The notes under the pieces are model-generated. The model was given only the letters and a program-made list of their open reading frames with translations. It was not told the origin of the DNA and did no database searches. This document shows, piece after piece, positions 6,097-13,556 of a DNA stretch of 17,149 nucleotides. Source of the stretch: DATFAS01 sp035254305. GTDB taxonomy: Bacteria > Bacillota > Bacilli > Aneurinibacillales > RAOX-1. The stretch's first letter is position 1. The number at the start of each line of letters is the position of its first letter. The translations under genes and the position numbers were made by a program. The stretch lies in assembly GCA_035254305.1 (NCBI GenBank), contig DATFAS010000187.1:1-17149 (forward strand). The letters run 5' to 3'.

Positions 6097-7455
6097 TTAA
6101 GCCTGCAGGATCCCTTCTTTTATCAGTTCGATAGAGAGTTCTTGAATAGTAGCTTCTAGGATAGAAATTATTTGATCAATTTCCTCTATACTTACGTTAA
6201 GTGGAGGAGTAATCATCACACAATCCCCAGCCCTCCCATCTAGCCCCCCTGATGCAGGGTACACCAGCAGACCCTTCTCCATCGCTTTTGCAATCAATCG
6301 ATTCGTAATCCCTAATTGTAATGGGAAGGTTTCCAGGGACTCCTTGCTTTTCACAAGTTCCAATCCTACCATTAAACCTAATCCTCTAACGTCCCCTATC
6401 AGTGAGAATTGTTGTTTAAGACCAGTAAGCTCTTTTATTAGATAACTCCCAATTAAACGAGCATTAGCAACAAGCTGGTTTTTTTCCATATATTCAACGA
6501 CAGCCAAAGAGACTGCAGCCGATTGTGGATTCGCACTATAGGTATGTCCTGACATGATTGAAGCACTTCCACCAGCAATTTCTTCAATAATTTGATCACT
6601 TACCATAGCAGCAGCCATCGGTGTGTAGCCAGCACTCATCCCTTTACCTAGAGCAATAATATCAGGAGTAACCCCCCAATGATCGATACCAAAGTTAGCC
6701 CCTGTTCGCCCCATCCCAGTCATTACTTCATCAGCAATAAATAAAATATTATGCTTAGTACAGATCTCACGTATTTCCTGATAATAACCAAATGGAGGAA
6801 CGACAGCTCCACCTGCTGCTCCAATGATGGATTCTGCAATAAATGCGGCGATATTCTCTTCTCCAATACGGGTAATAGCTATTTCCAATTCTTTGGCACA
6901 AGCAAGTTTACAAGTGGGGAAGGTCTGAGCTAGAGGACAGCGGAAGCAATAAGGAGGAGATACGACTGGAAATTCCTCAAGTAGAGGAATGAAACGTTTT
7001 CTGCGAAGAACATGCCCTGACATCGATAAAGCCCCCATTGTGATGCCATGATAGCTCATCCAACGAGAAATCACTTTATTTTTACCGTTCAATCCTTTTT
7101 CTTGCCAATATTGAATCGCAATTTTCATGGCAGTTTCTGTTGCTTCCGAACCACTATTCACAAAAAAACTCCAATTAATATCTCCAGGCGCCCATTCACT
7201 TAGCCTTTTCGCTAATGATTCAACAGCTTCACTCGTGAATTGAGAACGATAAGTAAAGCTTATTTTTTTAGCCTGATCGATCATAGCTTGCACAATTTCC
7301 TCTACTCCGTGCCCAATACTGGCACAAACTGCTCCAGAACACCCATCAATGTATCGTTTTCCTTCCTGATCATATAGATGGATCCCTTTTCCATGCGAAA
7401 TAACAGGTAAGTCCTTACGAAGATGGGGTTTAATGACATAGCTCTGCTTCTTCAC
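6097..7455 (-). CDS. yodT: class III PLP-dependent aminotransferase, YodT-like
   Basis: This fold-type I aminotransferase has about 452 residues from the preferred GTG start. Motifs are VNSGSEATETAMKIA for phosphate binding, FIADEVMTGMGRTG with the conserved Asp (about 242), and IIALGKGMSAGY with the PLP-binding Lys (about 271). A cysteine group, CFRC then CKLAC about eight residues later, lies mid-protein; I recall the same group in relatives, so it is not unusual. In the operon it would transaminate N6-acetyl-beta-lysine to the 3-keto acid. The start is GTG 7455, after GAGGGG. A GTG at 7479 would overlap the yodP stop by 10 bases and lacks a site of its own. Substrate is inferred from neighbours, because class III enzymes are broad. 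Confidence 0.88.
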   Translation of the reverse strand: MKKQSYVIKPHLRKDLPVISHGKGIHLYDQEGKRYIDGCSGAVCASIGHGVEEIVQAMIDQAKKISFTYRSQFTSEAVESLAKRLSEWAPGDINWSFFVNSGSEATETAMKIAIQYWQEKGLNGKNKVISRWMSYHGITMGALSMSGHVLRRKRFIPLLEEFPVVSPPYCFRCPLAQTFPTCKLACAKELEIAITRIGEENIAAFIAESIIGAAGGAVVPPFGYYQEIREICTKHNILFIADEVMTGMGRTGANFGIDHWGVTPDIIALGKGMSAGYTPMAAAMVSDQIIEEIAGGSASIMSGHTYSANPQSAAVSLAVVEYMEKNQLVANARLIGSYLIKELTGLKQQFSLIGDVRGLGLMVGLELVKSKESLETFPLQLGITNRLIAKAMEKGLLVYPASGGLDGRAGDCVMITPPLNVSIEEIDQIISILEATIQELSIELIKEGILQA

Positions 7456-7469
7456 ATCCTCTTCCCCTC

Positions 7470-8303
7470 TCAATCCCACGTGGGTCGTAATGGTTTAACC
7501 CAAATGAACATATCTTCAAAGCCAGTGTAAATCACACAATTATTAATTAACCGTCCTCTATATTCGTAACCATGTCTTTTAACTGTTAGATTCATAGGAG
7601 GTGATAGGGCTCTTGTAAGTGAATATAAATAATAAATTCCTAGTTGTTTCATTTTTTCTTCCAAGGCAAAAAACAAGTAGCTTAATAGATTTTGTCCCCG
7701 ATAACGTGGATCTGTCGTACAATCTGTTATTTCTGCACAGGAAAGCCCTGGCATCATTTCAGCTGAACAAACACTTACAATACAATCATCTTCATGGATG
7801 ACCATAAATACAGTATTCTCCATTGCCTTAATCAAGTAATTAGGATCATAGACTGGTGTGGGATAATGAGGAAAAACGAGGCGAAATAATGTAGACAGTG
7901 CTTGCACGTCAGTAGGTTTTGCCTGTCTTAGGGATAGGTTTGACGGTAGTATTTTGCGAGTTACGTTCGTTAAATCCTTTTGTACGAGAGTCAATGTATT
8001 CTCTCCTTCTAATAATGCCTTACTCGTTGCTCTTTCCACAGATTGATATCGTGTTAATAAATACGCATTTTGCCCATTATAGAAGCCATCAATGCTTCCT
8101 TCTAAAGCAAAGCCATGATCAAGGCCTATGGGAACATTTTTTTTGGTCGTATAAATAATGGTTTTTGTACACTTTGAACTTTCCTCCAGTTGATTTAGAT
8201 TAGAGAAAAAGTTAGGATCCTTCAGAAGCTGACCGTTCATCACTTTAATTCTCTTATTGGGCATATCCAAAAGAACTTCATGGCTAACCAGCCATTCTTG
8301 CAT
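7470..8303 (-). CDS. yodP: beta-lysine N6-acetyltransferase, AblB/YodP-like GNAT
   Basis: The 277-residue protein has an N-terminal AblB-type domain with FALEGSIDGFYNGQNAYLLTRY (about 66-86) and a C-terminal GNAT domain. The GNAT domain carries the acetyl-CoA loop YRGQNLLSYL (201-210) and the terminal HGYEYRGRLINN. AblB enzymes acetylate the epsilon-amino group of beta-lysine; in archaea the product is an osmolyte, whereas in Bacillus the gene sits with catabolic genes. Here it is the first gene of the catabolic set. The start is ATG with AGGAGG six bases upstream. Its usual partner KamA (lysine 2,3-aminomutase), which supplies beta-lysine, is not adjacent. Confidence 0.9.
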   Translation of the reverse strand: MQEWLVSHEVLLDMPNKRIKVMNGQLLKDPNFFSNLNQLEESSKCTKTIIYTTKKNVPIGLDHGFALEGSIDGFYNGQNAYLLTRYQSVERATSKALLEGENTLTLVQKDLTNVTRKILPSNLSLRQAKPTDVQALSTLFRLVFPHYPTPVYDPNYLIKAMENTVFMVIHEDDCIVSVCSAEMMPGLSCAEITDCTTDPRYRGQNLLSYLFFALEEKMKQLGIYYLYSLTRALSPPMNLTVKRHGYEYRGRLINNCVIYTGFEDMFIWVKPLRPTWD

Positions 8304-8340
8304 AAAATCCCTCCTACCTTAAGAAAAAGGATCTTATTTT

Positions 8341-8370
8341 ATTATAATTAACCATCAAGCAAAAAAAGAA
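8341..8370 (-). promoter_or_regulatory. weak candidate promoter upstream of yodP
   Basis: A perfect -10 TATAAT (minus strand, 8341-8346) lies 37 bases before the yodP ATG, but the -35 region (TTCTTT at 8365-8370, 18-base spacing) is poor. A 7-bp inverted repeat GATCTTA/TAAGATC (8330-8336 and 8380-8386) brackets this region and could be an operator. No sigma-E-type pair was found, although the B. subtilis homologue is a sporulation operon. Confidence 0.3.
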
Positions 8371-8451
8371 CCGTCCTCTTAAGATCACACAATAATCCAT
8401 GTGCAGAAGAGATTTCGGTTCATTTGGATTCATTCATGTCAACTGATTTTC

Positions 8452-8712
8452 CTAAGAATATTGGCCTTCTTCTGGATAGCATTCTTCAAACTGGGAACGA
8501 ATCCGATCAATTTCATAGACTGTATTATCCAACATCATTTGTACCTGATTGTTATCTGTTGTCTGATCCACATAAGCCATTGTATCTACATCTATTTCGA
8601 CACCAACTTGATAAACATTTCCATCCCGCACCACATAGACACCTAAATCACTTTTCGCCACAATTCCTTTACTACCGAAAAAGTCAGCTCTTCTCATTAA
8701 ATGGGGTTTCAT
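8452..8712 (-). CDS. hypothetical 86-residue protein
   Basis: I do not recognise this family. The start is ATG at 8710-8712, because AAGGAGG sits five bases upstream; an upstream in-frame ATG at 8727 would overlap that site. The product has a basic N-terminus (MKPHLMRRADFF), a predicted beta-rich middle (GIVAKSDLGVYVVRDGNVYQVGVEID) and an acidic C-terminal helix (EIDRIRSQFEECYPEE). It has no signal peptide or membrane segment and one Cys. Composition is normal for a soluble protein, while plus-strand frames over the same DNA have unlikely composition and no ribosome binding site. It lies 148 bases upstream of yodP and divergent from the phosphodiesterase gene, so co-transcription with the lysine operon is possible but not shown. 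Confidence 0.75.
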   Translation of the reverse strand: MKPHLMRRADFFGSKGIVAKSDLGVYVVRDGNVYQVGVEIDVDTMAYVDQTTDNNQVQMMLDNTVYEIDRIRSQFEECYPEEGQYS

Positions 8713-8882
8713 GATTGCCTCCTTCAAATTAGCCTATAATCACAACTATAGCTTTTCGATTTCTTAGACAAAATATGCTCTCTACTTCCTCTTAGATTGG
8801 AAAAACAAAGACATAGGTCCCCTTAGAAGATAATAAAATGAGTAAAGAAACTCAGGAAATTTTTGGACAGGTGGTTAGCTAA

Positions 8883-9611
8883 ATGAAATCTTCATTCCAT
8901 ATATTTGCCCATCGAGGGGCATCACATATTTACCCAGAAAATACTCTTCCTGCGTTCCGTGAGGCTATTCGTTTAGGCGCAACTGGCCTTGAATTAGACG
9001 TCCAATTATCCAAAGACGGACATCCAGTTGTTATTCATGATGAATATCTTGATCGAACAACAGATGGAAAAGGATTAGTAAAAAACCACACTCTACAAGA
9101 ACTAAAGGAGCTAAGTGCAGGTGCTTGGTTTCATGATCAGTTTAAGAAAGTCAAGATTCCCACCCTTGAGGAAGTCCTCAAAAAGGCTAGACCCATTCCT
9201 ATTCTCTTAAATATTGAACTTAAAAACCTCCTTCTTCCATTATCTAATCTTGAGAAGGAGGTTATTCGCCTCATTGAAAAATACGATATGACTCAACGTA
9301 TTATTCTAACCTCCTTTAAACCCGACAGCATCAAGCAAATTCGACAATTAAATCGAGAGATTACAACGGCCTTTATGTTTTTTGGTAAATTGGATCAACC
9401 CTGGAAAATGGCACTGGAGCTAGAGGCCCCCCTCATTCAACCGCCAATGTCGTCATTAACACCCGAACTAGTAGAAAATTGTAGAAAATATGGGCTTGTG
9501 GTTTACCCCTATCATGTAGACAAGTGGATAGATATTGGAAAAGCCCTGCAATGTAAGGTGAATGGTGTGATTACTACATATCCTGAAAGAGTGGGAAAAT
9601 TTGTAGAATAG
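8883..9611 (+). CDS. glycerophosphodiester phosphodiesterase (GDPD/UgpQ family)
   Basis: The 242-residue TIM-barrel enzyme hydrolyses glycerophosphodiesters to sn-glycerol 3-phosphate and an alcohol. The N-terminal FAHRGASHIYPENT carries catalytic His10 and metal-binding residues. GLELDVQLSKDGHPVVIHDE supplies Glu37, Asp39 and the second catalytic His52, and LDRTTDGKG follows. The late VYPYHVDKWIDIGKAL and GVITTYPE match the family C-terminus. There is no signal peptide, so it is the cytosolic UgpQ-like type rather than secreted GlpQ. The start is ATG, after AGGTGG. It is transcribed alone, divergent from the hypothetical gene at 8452-8712; no transport gene is adjacent. Confidence 0.9.
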   Translation: MKSSFHIFAHRGASHIYPENTLPAFREAIRLGATGLELDVQLSKDGHPVVIHDEYLDRTTDGKGLVKNHTLQELKELSAGAWFHDQFKKVKIPTLEEVLKKARPIPILLNIELKNLLLPLSNLEKEVIRLIEKYDMTQRIILTSFKPDSIKQIRQLNREITTAFMFFGKLDQPWKMALELEAPLIQPPMSSLTPELVENCRKYGLVVYPYHVDKWIDIGKALQCKVNGVITTYPERVGKFVE

Positions 9612-9648
9612 AGTAGAATAATATTGTTGCTCGTGGAACAATTCTGAC

Positions 9649-9671
9649 AAATAAATTCGAACGATTTATTT
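9649..9671 (+). repeat. A/T-only inverted repeat downstream of the phosphodiesterase gene
   Basis: AAATAAAT and ATTTATTT form a perfect 8-bp repeat around TCGAACG, 38 bases past the stop codon. It may act as a weak terminator or be an operator for the ccdA unit; the stem has no G/C pairs and no clear T run follows. Confidence 0.35.
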
Positions 9672-9748
9672 AGTTTTCAAGAAGTTGTCAAAATAGGAAT
9701 ATTAATTTGCGTAAATTAGGGAACGATAGGCTCGGCACTACCATTTCA

Positions 9749-9757
9749 TGATACAAT
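9749..9757 (+). promoter_or_regulatory. possible extended -10 promoter of ccdA
   Basis: TGATACAAT has the TGn extension and a -10 matching five of six bases, about 50 bases before the ccdA start. No -35 is recognisable at the expected distance. Confidence 0.3.
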
Positions 9758-9807
9758 TATATGGAGCTTTTTTAGCCTAAGTGAAACCTGAGTAAGGAGT
9801 GAAACAA

Positions 9808-10524
9808 TTGAATACAAGCGTTGATCCAACCTTATGGTTGGCATTCGGGGCTGGATTCTTATCCTTTATCTCCCCATGCTGTTTGCCTTTATATCCTTCT
9901 TATATATCGTATATAACAGGCATCTCTGTTTCCGAACTACGTACTGATCGTTCGTTAGTATTACGGAAAGCAATGATTCACACACTTTTCTTTGTATTAG
10001 GCTTTTCCATTATCTTCATTTCTTTAGGCCTTACCGCAACGTTCATCGGTTCTTTATTTAAACAGTATCAGTCACTTATTCGCCAGCTTGGTGGAATCCT
10101 AGTCGTAGTCATGGGATTATTTATGCTCGGTTGGTTTAAACCTGGCCTATTTATGAGGGAGAAGCGTATGGAACTAGCGAATAAACCAGCTGGTTATATT
10201 GGCTCGGTATTAGTTGGTATCTCCTTTGCTGCTGGCTGGACACCTTGTGTAGGGCCAATCCTCACAAGTGTGCTAACACTAAGTGCAAGTGATCCAACGA
10301 AGGGTATGCCCCTCATTTTCTCCTATACAGCAGGGTTTGCCGTACCCTTTGTTATCATGTCCTTTTTTATTGGAAAAACAAAGTGGATTCTCCGGTATTC
10401 CGCAATATTGATGAAATTGGGTGGAGCCTTAATGGTGATTATTGGTATTTTATTATATACTAATAAAATGACGGACATCACTGTATGGCTAATCTCCATT
10501 TTTGGTGGCTTTACCGGATTCTAA
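9808..10524 (+). CDS. ccdA: CcdA-type membrane thiol-disulfide transporter
   Basis: The 238-residue polytopic membrane protein of the CcdA/DsbD-transmembrane family carries reducing equivalents from cytosolic thioredoxin to extracytoplasmic thiol-disulfide proteins. About six hydrophobic helices are visible. The redox cysteines lie in SPCCLPLYPSY (Cys24, with an extra neighbouring Cys25) and GWTPCVGP (Cys147). The start is TTG at 9808-9810, with AAGGAG 8 bases upstream; the GTG at 9799 overlaps that site. The length agrees with B. subtilis CcdA (about 235). The ResA-like gene follows after 15 bases, giving an electron-donor/acceptor pair for cytochrome c maturation or spore redox functions. 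Confidence 0.9.
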   Translation: MNTSVDPTLWLAFGAGFLSFISPCCLPLYPSYISYITGISVSELRTDRSLVLRKAMIHTLFFVLGFSIIFISLGLTATFIGSLFKQYQSLIRQLGGILVVVMGLFMLGWFKPGLFMREKRMELANKPAGYIGSVLVGISFAAGWTPCVGPILTSVLTLSASDPTKGMPLIFSYTAGFAVPFVIMSFFIGKTKWILRYSAILMKLGGALMVIIGILLYTNKMTDITVWLISIFGGFTGF

Positions 10525-10539
10525 GATGGAGGCAAGAAG

Positions 10540-11064
10540 ATGAAGCGAAATATTTTTATTATCATCATTATTTTTGTTCTTGCTGGAATTGCTCTATACA
10601 CCAACGTAATAGACAAAAGCAGCACGAACGTCACTCGCCCTGAAGTAGGATTTAAAGCACCAGAAATTGAACTTACTTCTTTAGACAATCAGAAGTATAA
10701 GATTTCAAAGATCAACAAGCCTATTGTACTTAATTTTTGGGCATCCTGGTGTGGGCCTTGTAAAATAGAGGCTCCATCATTAGTTAAAATGCACCAGAAA
10801 TATAAAGACCGCGTTGAATTTTTAGCCGTCAATCTTACGGCAAACGATCAACTTGATAATGTGAAGGGCTTTGTTGAACAATACCAATTTTCCTTACCTG
10901 TTCTTCTCGACCAGGATGGTAAGGTTGCCGACCAATATCAAGTACGCGCCATTCCAACAACCTTTCTAATCGATAAGGATAAACATATTGTGAAGGTAGT
11001 AAAAGGATTACATAAAGAAGAAGATTTCGAGCAGATGATCCAGGAATTATTGTCCGGAAAGTGA
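10540..11064 (+). CDS. resA: membrane-anchored thiol-disulfide oxidoreductase, ResA-like
   Basis: The 174-residue protein has an N-terminal anchor (FIIIIIFVLAGIALY, about 6-20) followed by an extracytoplasmic TlpA/ResA thioredoxin domain. The active site is NFWASWCGPC (Cys71, Cys74), and a cis-proline occurs in RAIPTTFLID. ResA reduces apocytochrome c haem-binding cysteines; StoA/SpoIVH, a close relative, acts in spore cortex synthesis and cannot be excluded by motif alone. The start is ATG with GGAGG upstream. It is co-transcribed with ccdA, its expected electron supplier. No resB or resC genes are next to it. Confidence 0.85.
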   Translation: MKRNIFIIIIIFVLAGIALYTNVIDKSSTNVTRPEVGFKAPEIELTSLDNQKYKISKINKPIVLNFWASWCGPCKIEAPSLVKMHQKYKDRVEFLAVNLTANDQLDNVKGFVEQYQFSLPVLLDQDGKVADQYQVRAIPTTFLIDKDKHIVKVVKGLHKEEDFEQMIQELLSGK

Positions 11065-11097
11065 CAAAAATTTGAACCATTACAAGCATTCGCTGAA

Positions 11098-11127
11098 TTG
11101 TTTAACCAAATAATAAACTTATATGAT
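11098..11127 (+). promoter_or_regulatory. possible promoter of the 40-residue membrane peptide gene
   Basis: TTGTTT (11098-11103) and TATGAT (11122-11127) are separated by 18 bases and lie about 32 bases before the ATG. Both boxes are imperfect; the gene could equally be transcribed from the ccdA promoter. Confidence 0.3.
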
Positions 11128-11158
11128 AATATGTTAAAGGAGATGGAGGTGAAGACGA

Positions 11159-11281
11159 ATGGAAAGAGATCTTACTCAGGATGATATCATTGACAATGGA
11201 ATTGGATTTGGGGTTTCCTTCGGATTTTTCCTTTTGATTGGTGTAATTTTCACCATTGTAAGTATTATTCAAAAAGCTTAA
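11159..11281 (+). CDS. small single-pass membrane peptide (40 residues), unknown function
   Basis: ATG at 11159-11161 is preceded by a strong GGAGGTG site seven bases upstream, and the frame runs to TAA. The peptide has an acidic N-terminus (MERDLTQDDIID), one glycine- and phenylalanine-rich transmembrane segment (about 14-36, GIGFGVSFGFFLLIGVIFTIV) and a short tail ending QKA. A strong terminator 11 bases downstream closes the unit. The ribosome binding site, start, hydrophobic pattern and terminator together argue for a real gene. It lies 94 bases after resA, so it could be an accessory of the CcdA/ResA system, but no family is recognised. Confidence 0.7.
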   Translation: MERDLTQDDIIDNGIGFGVSFGFFLLIGVIFTIVSIIQKA

Positions 11282-11292
11282 GTAAATCCGCT

Positions 11293-11326
11293 AAAAACCG
11301 GGAGTCATAATGACTTCCGGTTTTTT
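11293..11326 (+). terminator. strong rho-independent terminator
   Basis: AAAAACCGGGAGTCA pairs with TGACTTCCGGTTTTT (one G-T) around TAA, then continues into a T run. It ends the ccdA/resA/small-peptide region and insulates prkA. Confidence 0.92.
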
Positions 11327-11405
11327 CTATTTTCTCTTCTACTACTTTTCATATAATAGGTTTTAAATCTAGTCATCCGTAACAATTTAGAAAATTCATG
11401 ATTAT

Positions 11406-11500
11406 AAAACTCCTAAACAGTCAAGAATGTAGGTAATATCAACAACTAGTTTCCACTGGGGAAGGAAAATCACGTAAAACTAGGAAGGAGTTTTTTAGTT
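11406..11500 (+). promoter_or_regulatory. prkA leader able to sequester its Shine-Dalgarno sequence
   Basis: AAAACTCCT (11406-11414) is the exact reverse complement of AGGAGTTTT (11486-11494), which contains most of the prkA ribosome binding site. Nested inside, CTAGTTT (11446-11452) pairs with AAACTAG (11477-11483), ending two bases before the outer stem. An alternative short hairpin AAAACT/AGTTTT (11476-11481 with 11489-11494) would put AGGAAGG in its loop. The pairing suggests translational control of prkA; no known riboswitch class is recognised. Confidence 0.4.
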
Positions 11501-13396
11501 ATGGGGATCTTAAGGCTTTTAGAAGACTATCATCATGAGGAGGAAGGCCTTAGATGGCAAGGTACATTCGAAGAATACCTAGACATGGTTAAAGGCAATC
11601 CCTCTATTGCACAAACCGCCCATTCTCGTATCTACAATATGATTGTGAATGCTGGTGTTGAAGAAATAGATGGTATGAAGAAATATAAGTTTTTTAGCGA
11701 AGCTATGTTTGGCTTAGATGATGCTATTGAACGTTTAGTAGAAGACTATTTTCATTCATCTGCTAGACGGTTAGATGTAAGAAAACGCGTCCTCCTCTTG
11801 ATGGGTCCTGTTAGTGGCGGTAAATCCACCATTGTGGCAAATCTTAAGAATGGACTAGAAGAATATAGTAGGACACCCGAAGGAGCCGTGTATGCCATCG
11901 ATGGTTGCCCTATGCACGAGGACCCATTGCACCTTGTACCAGAACGACTTCGTCCTCAATTTGAAGAAGAGTTTGGAATTAAAATCGAAGGAAATCTTTG
12001 CCCTCTTTGTCGTTTCCGGTTAAGAGAAGAATGGAATGGAGAGATTCGGAGAGTTCCGGTTAAAAGAATCCTATTCTCTGAGAATGATCGGGTTGGAATT
12101 GGTACCTTTAGCCCCTCTGATCCGAAATCTCAGGACATTTCGGAACTAACCGGTAGCATTGATTTTTCAACCATCGCTGAATATGGATCAGAGTCCGACC
12201 CACGAGCTTACCGGTTTGATGGCGAACTAAACAAAGCGAACCGTGGGTTAATGGAATTCCAAGAAATGCTTAAATGTGATGAAAAATTCTTATGGAACCT
12301 TCTCTCACTGACACAAGAGGGAAATTTCAAAGCAGGTCGATTTGCCCTTATTTCAGCTGATGAGCTAGTCGTTGCCCATACCAATGAAACAGAATATAAA
12401 TCATTTATTAATAATAAGAAAAATGAGGCCCTCCATTCACGGATTATCGTGATGCCCATTCCTTATAATCTTAAAGTATCAGAAGAAGTTCGAATCTATG
12501 AAAAATTAGTGAGTCAAAGTGACCTCAAAAATGTCCACATCGCCCCTCATTCCCTACGAGCTGCTGCGATGTTTAGTGTTCTGACAAGAATAAAGGAATC
12601 CAAAAATCAAGGGCTAGATCTTGTAACAAAGATGCGTTTGTACGACGGTGAAGAAATGGAAAACTTCGGTCAATCTGATCTTCGGGAGTTGAAAAATGAA
12701 TTTCCAGAAGAGGGTATGAACGGGATTGATCCGCGTTATGTCATTAATCGAATTTCTAGTGCTCTCATCAAGAATGAAATGTCCTGTATCAACCCTCTTA
12801 ATGTACTACGCGCCCTTAAGGATGGATTGGATACCCATCCTAGTATTACCTTAGAGGAAAAAGAGCACTATCTTAATCTCATCGGCATTGCTCGTAAGGA
12901 ATATGATGATATCGCGAAAAAAGAAGTTCAAAAAGCCTTCGTCTACTCCTTCGAAGAATCAGCAAAAACGCTATTGAACAATTATTTAGATAACGTGGAA
13001 GCCTATTGCCATGGACGAACTCTTCCTGATCCTATCACCGACGAACAAGTAGATCCAGATGAGCAGCTCATGCGTTCCATCGAAGAGCAAATCGGTATTT
13101 CAGAGAATGCCAAAAAGGCATTCCGTGAAGAAATATTGATCCGTCTTTCTAGCTATGCCAGAAAAGGAAGACGATTTGAATACGATTCCCACGATCGCCT
13201 AAGAGAAGCCATTGAGAAGAAGCTATTCTCTGACCTGAAAGATGTTGTAAAAATTACGACATCTAGTAAGACACCAGATGAACAGCAATTAAAAAAAGTA
13301 AATGAAGTAACAGCCCGTCTCATTGATGAGCATGGATACTGCCCCAACTGTTCCAACGAATTGCTTAAGTATACAGGCAGCCTACTTAACCGTTAA
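11501..13396 (+). CDS. prkA: PrkA, AAA+ serine kinase/protease-like sporulation protein
   Basis: The 631 residues equal the length of B. subtilis PrkA. An N-terminal AAA+ module carries Walker A GPVSGGKS (102-109). CPLC (167-170) and a C-terminal CPNC (614-617) are cysteine pairs typical of the family, and the PrkA C-terminal domain occupies the last third. PrkA was first described as a serine kinase and later reported as a Lon-like ATP-dependent protease affecting sporulation; in enterobacteria the homologue YeaG works with YeaH in stress and nitrogen starvation. The start is ATG, with AAGGAG ten bases upstream inside a possible regulatory hairpin. yhbH and spoVR follow on the same strand, the functional grouping seen in many bacteria. 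Confidence 0.95.
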   Translation: MGILRLLEDYHHEEEGLRWQGTFEEYLDMVKGNPSIAQTAHSRIYNMIVNAGVEEIDGMKKYKFFSEAMFGLDDAIERLVEDYFHSSARRLDVRKRVLLLMGPVSGGKSTIVANLKNGLEEYSRTPEGAVYAIDGCPMHEDPLHLVPERLRPQFEEEFGIKIEGNLCPLCRFRLREEWNGEIRRVPVKRILFSENDRVGIGTFSPSDPKSQDISELTGSIDFSTIAEYGSESDPRAYRFDGELNKANRGLMEFQEMLKCDEKFLWNLLSLTQEGNFKAGRFALISADELVVAHTNETEYKSFINNKKNEALHSRIIVMPIPYNLKVSEEVRIYEKLVSQSDLKNVHIAPHSLRAAAMFSVLTRIKESKNQGLDLVTKMRLYDGEEMENFGQSDLRELKNEFPEEGMNGIDPRYVINRISSALIKNEMSCINPLNVLRALKDGLDTHPSITLEEKEHYLNLIGIARKEYDDIAKKEVQKAFVYSFEESAKTLLNNYLDNVEAYCHGRTLPDPITDEQVDPDEQLMRSIEEQIGISENAKKAFREEILIRLSSYARKGRRFEYDSHDRLREAIEKKLFSDLKDVVKITTSSKTPDEQQLKKVNEVTARLIDEHGYCPNCSNELLKYTGSLLNR

Positions 13397-13407
13397 GCTC
13401 TTCCTCT

Positions 13408-13435
13408 GTGTTCCAGCCATATTTGACTGGGACAC
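13408..13435 (+). terminator. hairpin between prkA and yhbH, possible attenuator
   Basis: GTGTTCCAG pairs with CTGGGACAC over 9 bp (one T-G) around a 10-base loop, 12 bases past the prkA stop. The following sequence is only moderately T-rich (CTGTCATTTTA). It may reduce read-through into yhbH or protect the prkA mRNA end. Confidence 0.4.
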
Positions 13436-13556
13436 TGTCATTTTAGCGTATGGGAGTTGATCATTCTTTAAATGATGATTCTGCATAAGAGCAACCAAAA
13501 TCTTGGCATAAGTCAAGCAATCCTTTTCACAAAAGAAAGTGTGGTGTATTAAAAAC

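Noticed and set aside
6904..6948. Cysteine cluster in the YodT-like aminotransferase as a novel metal site
   Set aside because: I recall the same CxRC...CxxxC arrangement in many related class III aminotransferases, so it is a family feature and not a novelty.
8401..8714. Two plus-strand frames opposite the 86-residue gene
   Set aside because: They have no ribosome binding sites and unlikely Ile/His/Cys-rich composition; the minus-strand frame explains the region.
8759..8790. GCATATT upstream of the 86-residue gene as a sigma-E -35 element
   Set aside because: No CATACA-T-like -10 occurs at the required spacing on the minus strand.
11350..11357. CATATAAT upstream of prkA as a sigma-E -10 element
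   Set aside because: It is close to the CATACAAT consensus, but no matching -35 lies 13-15 bases upstream, and it sits in the tail of the preceding terminator.
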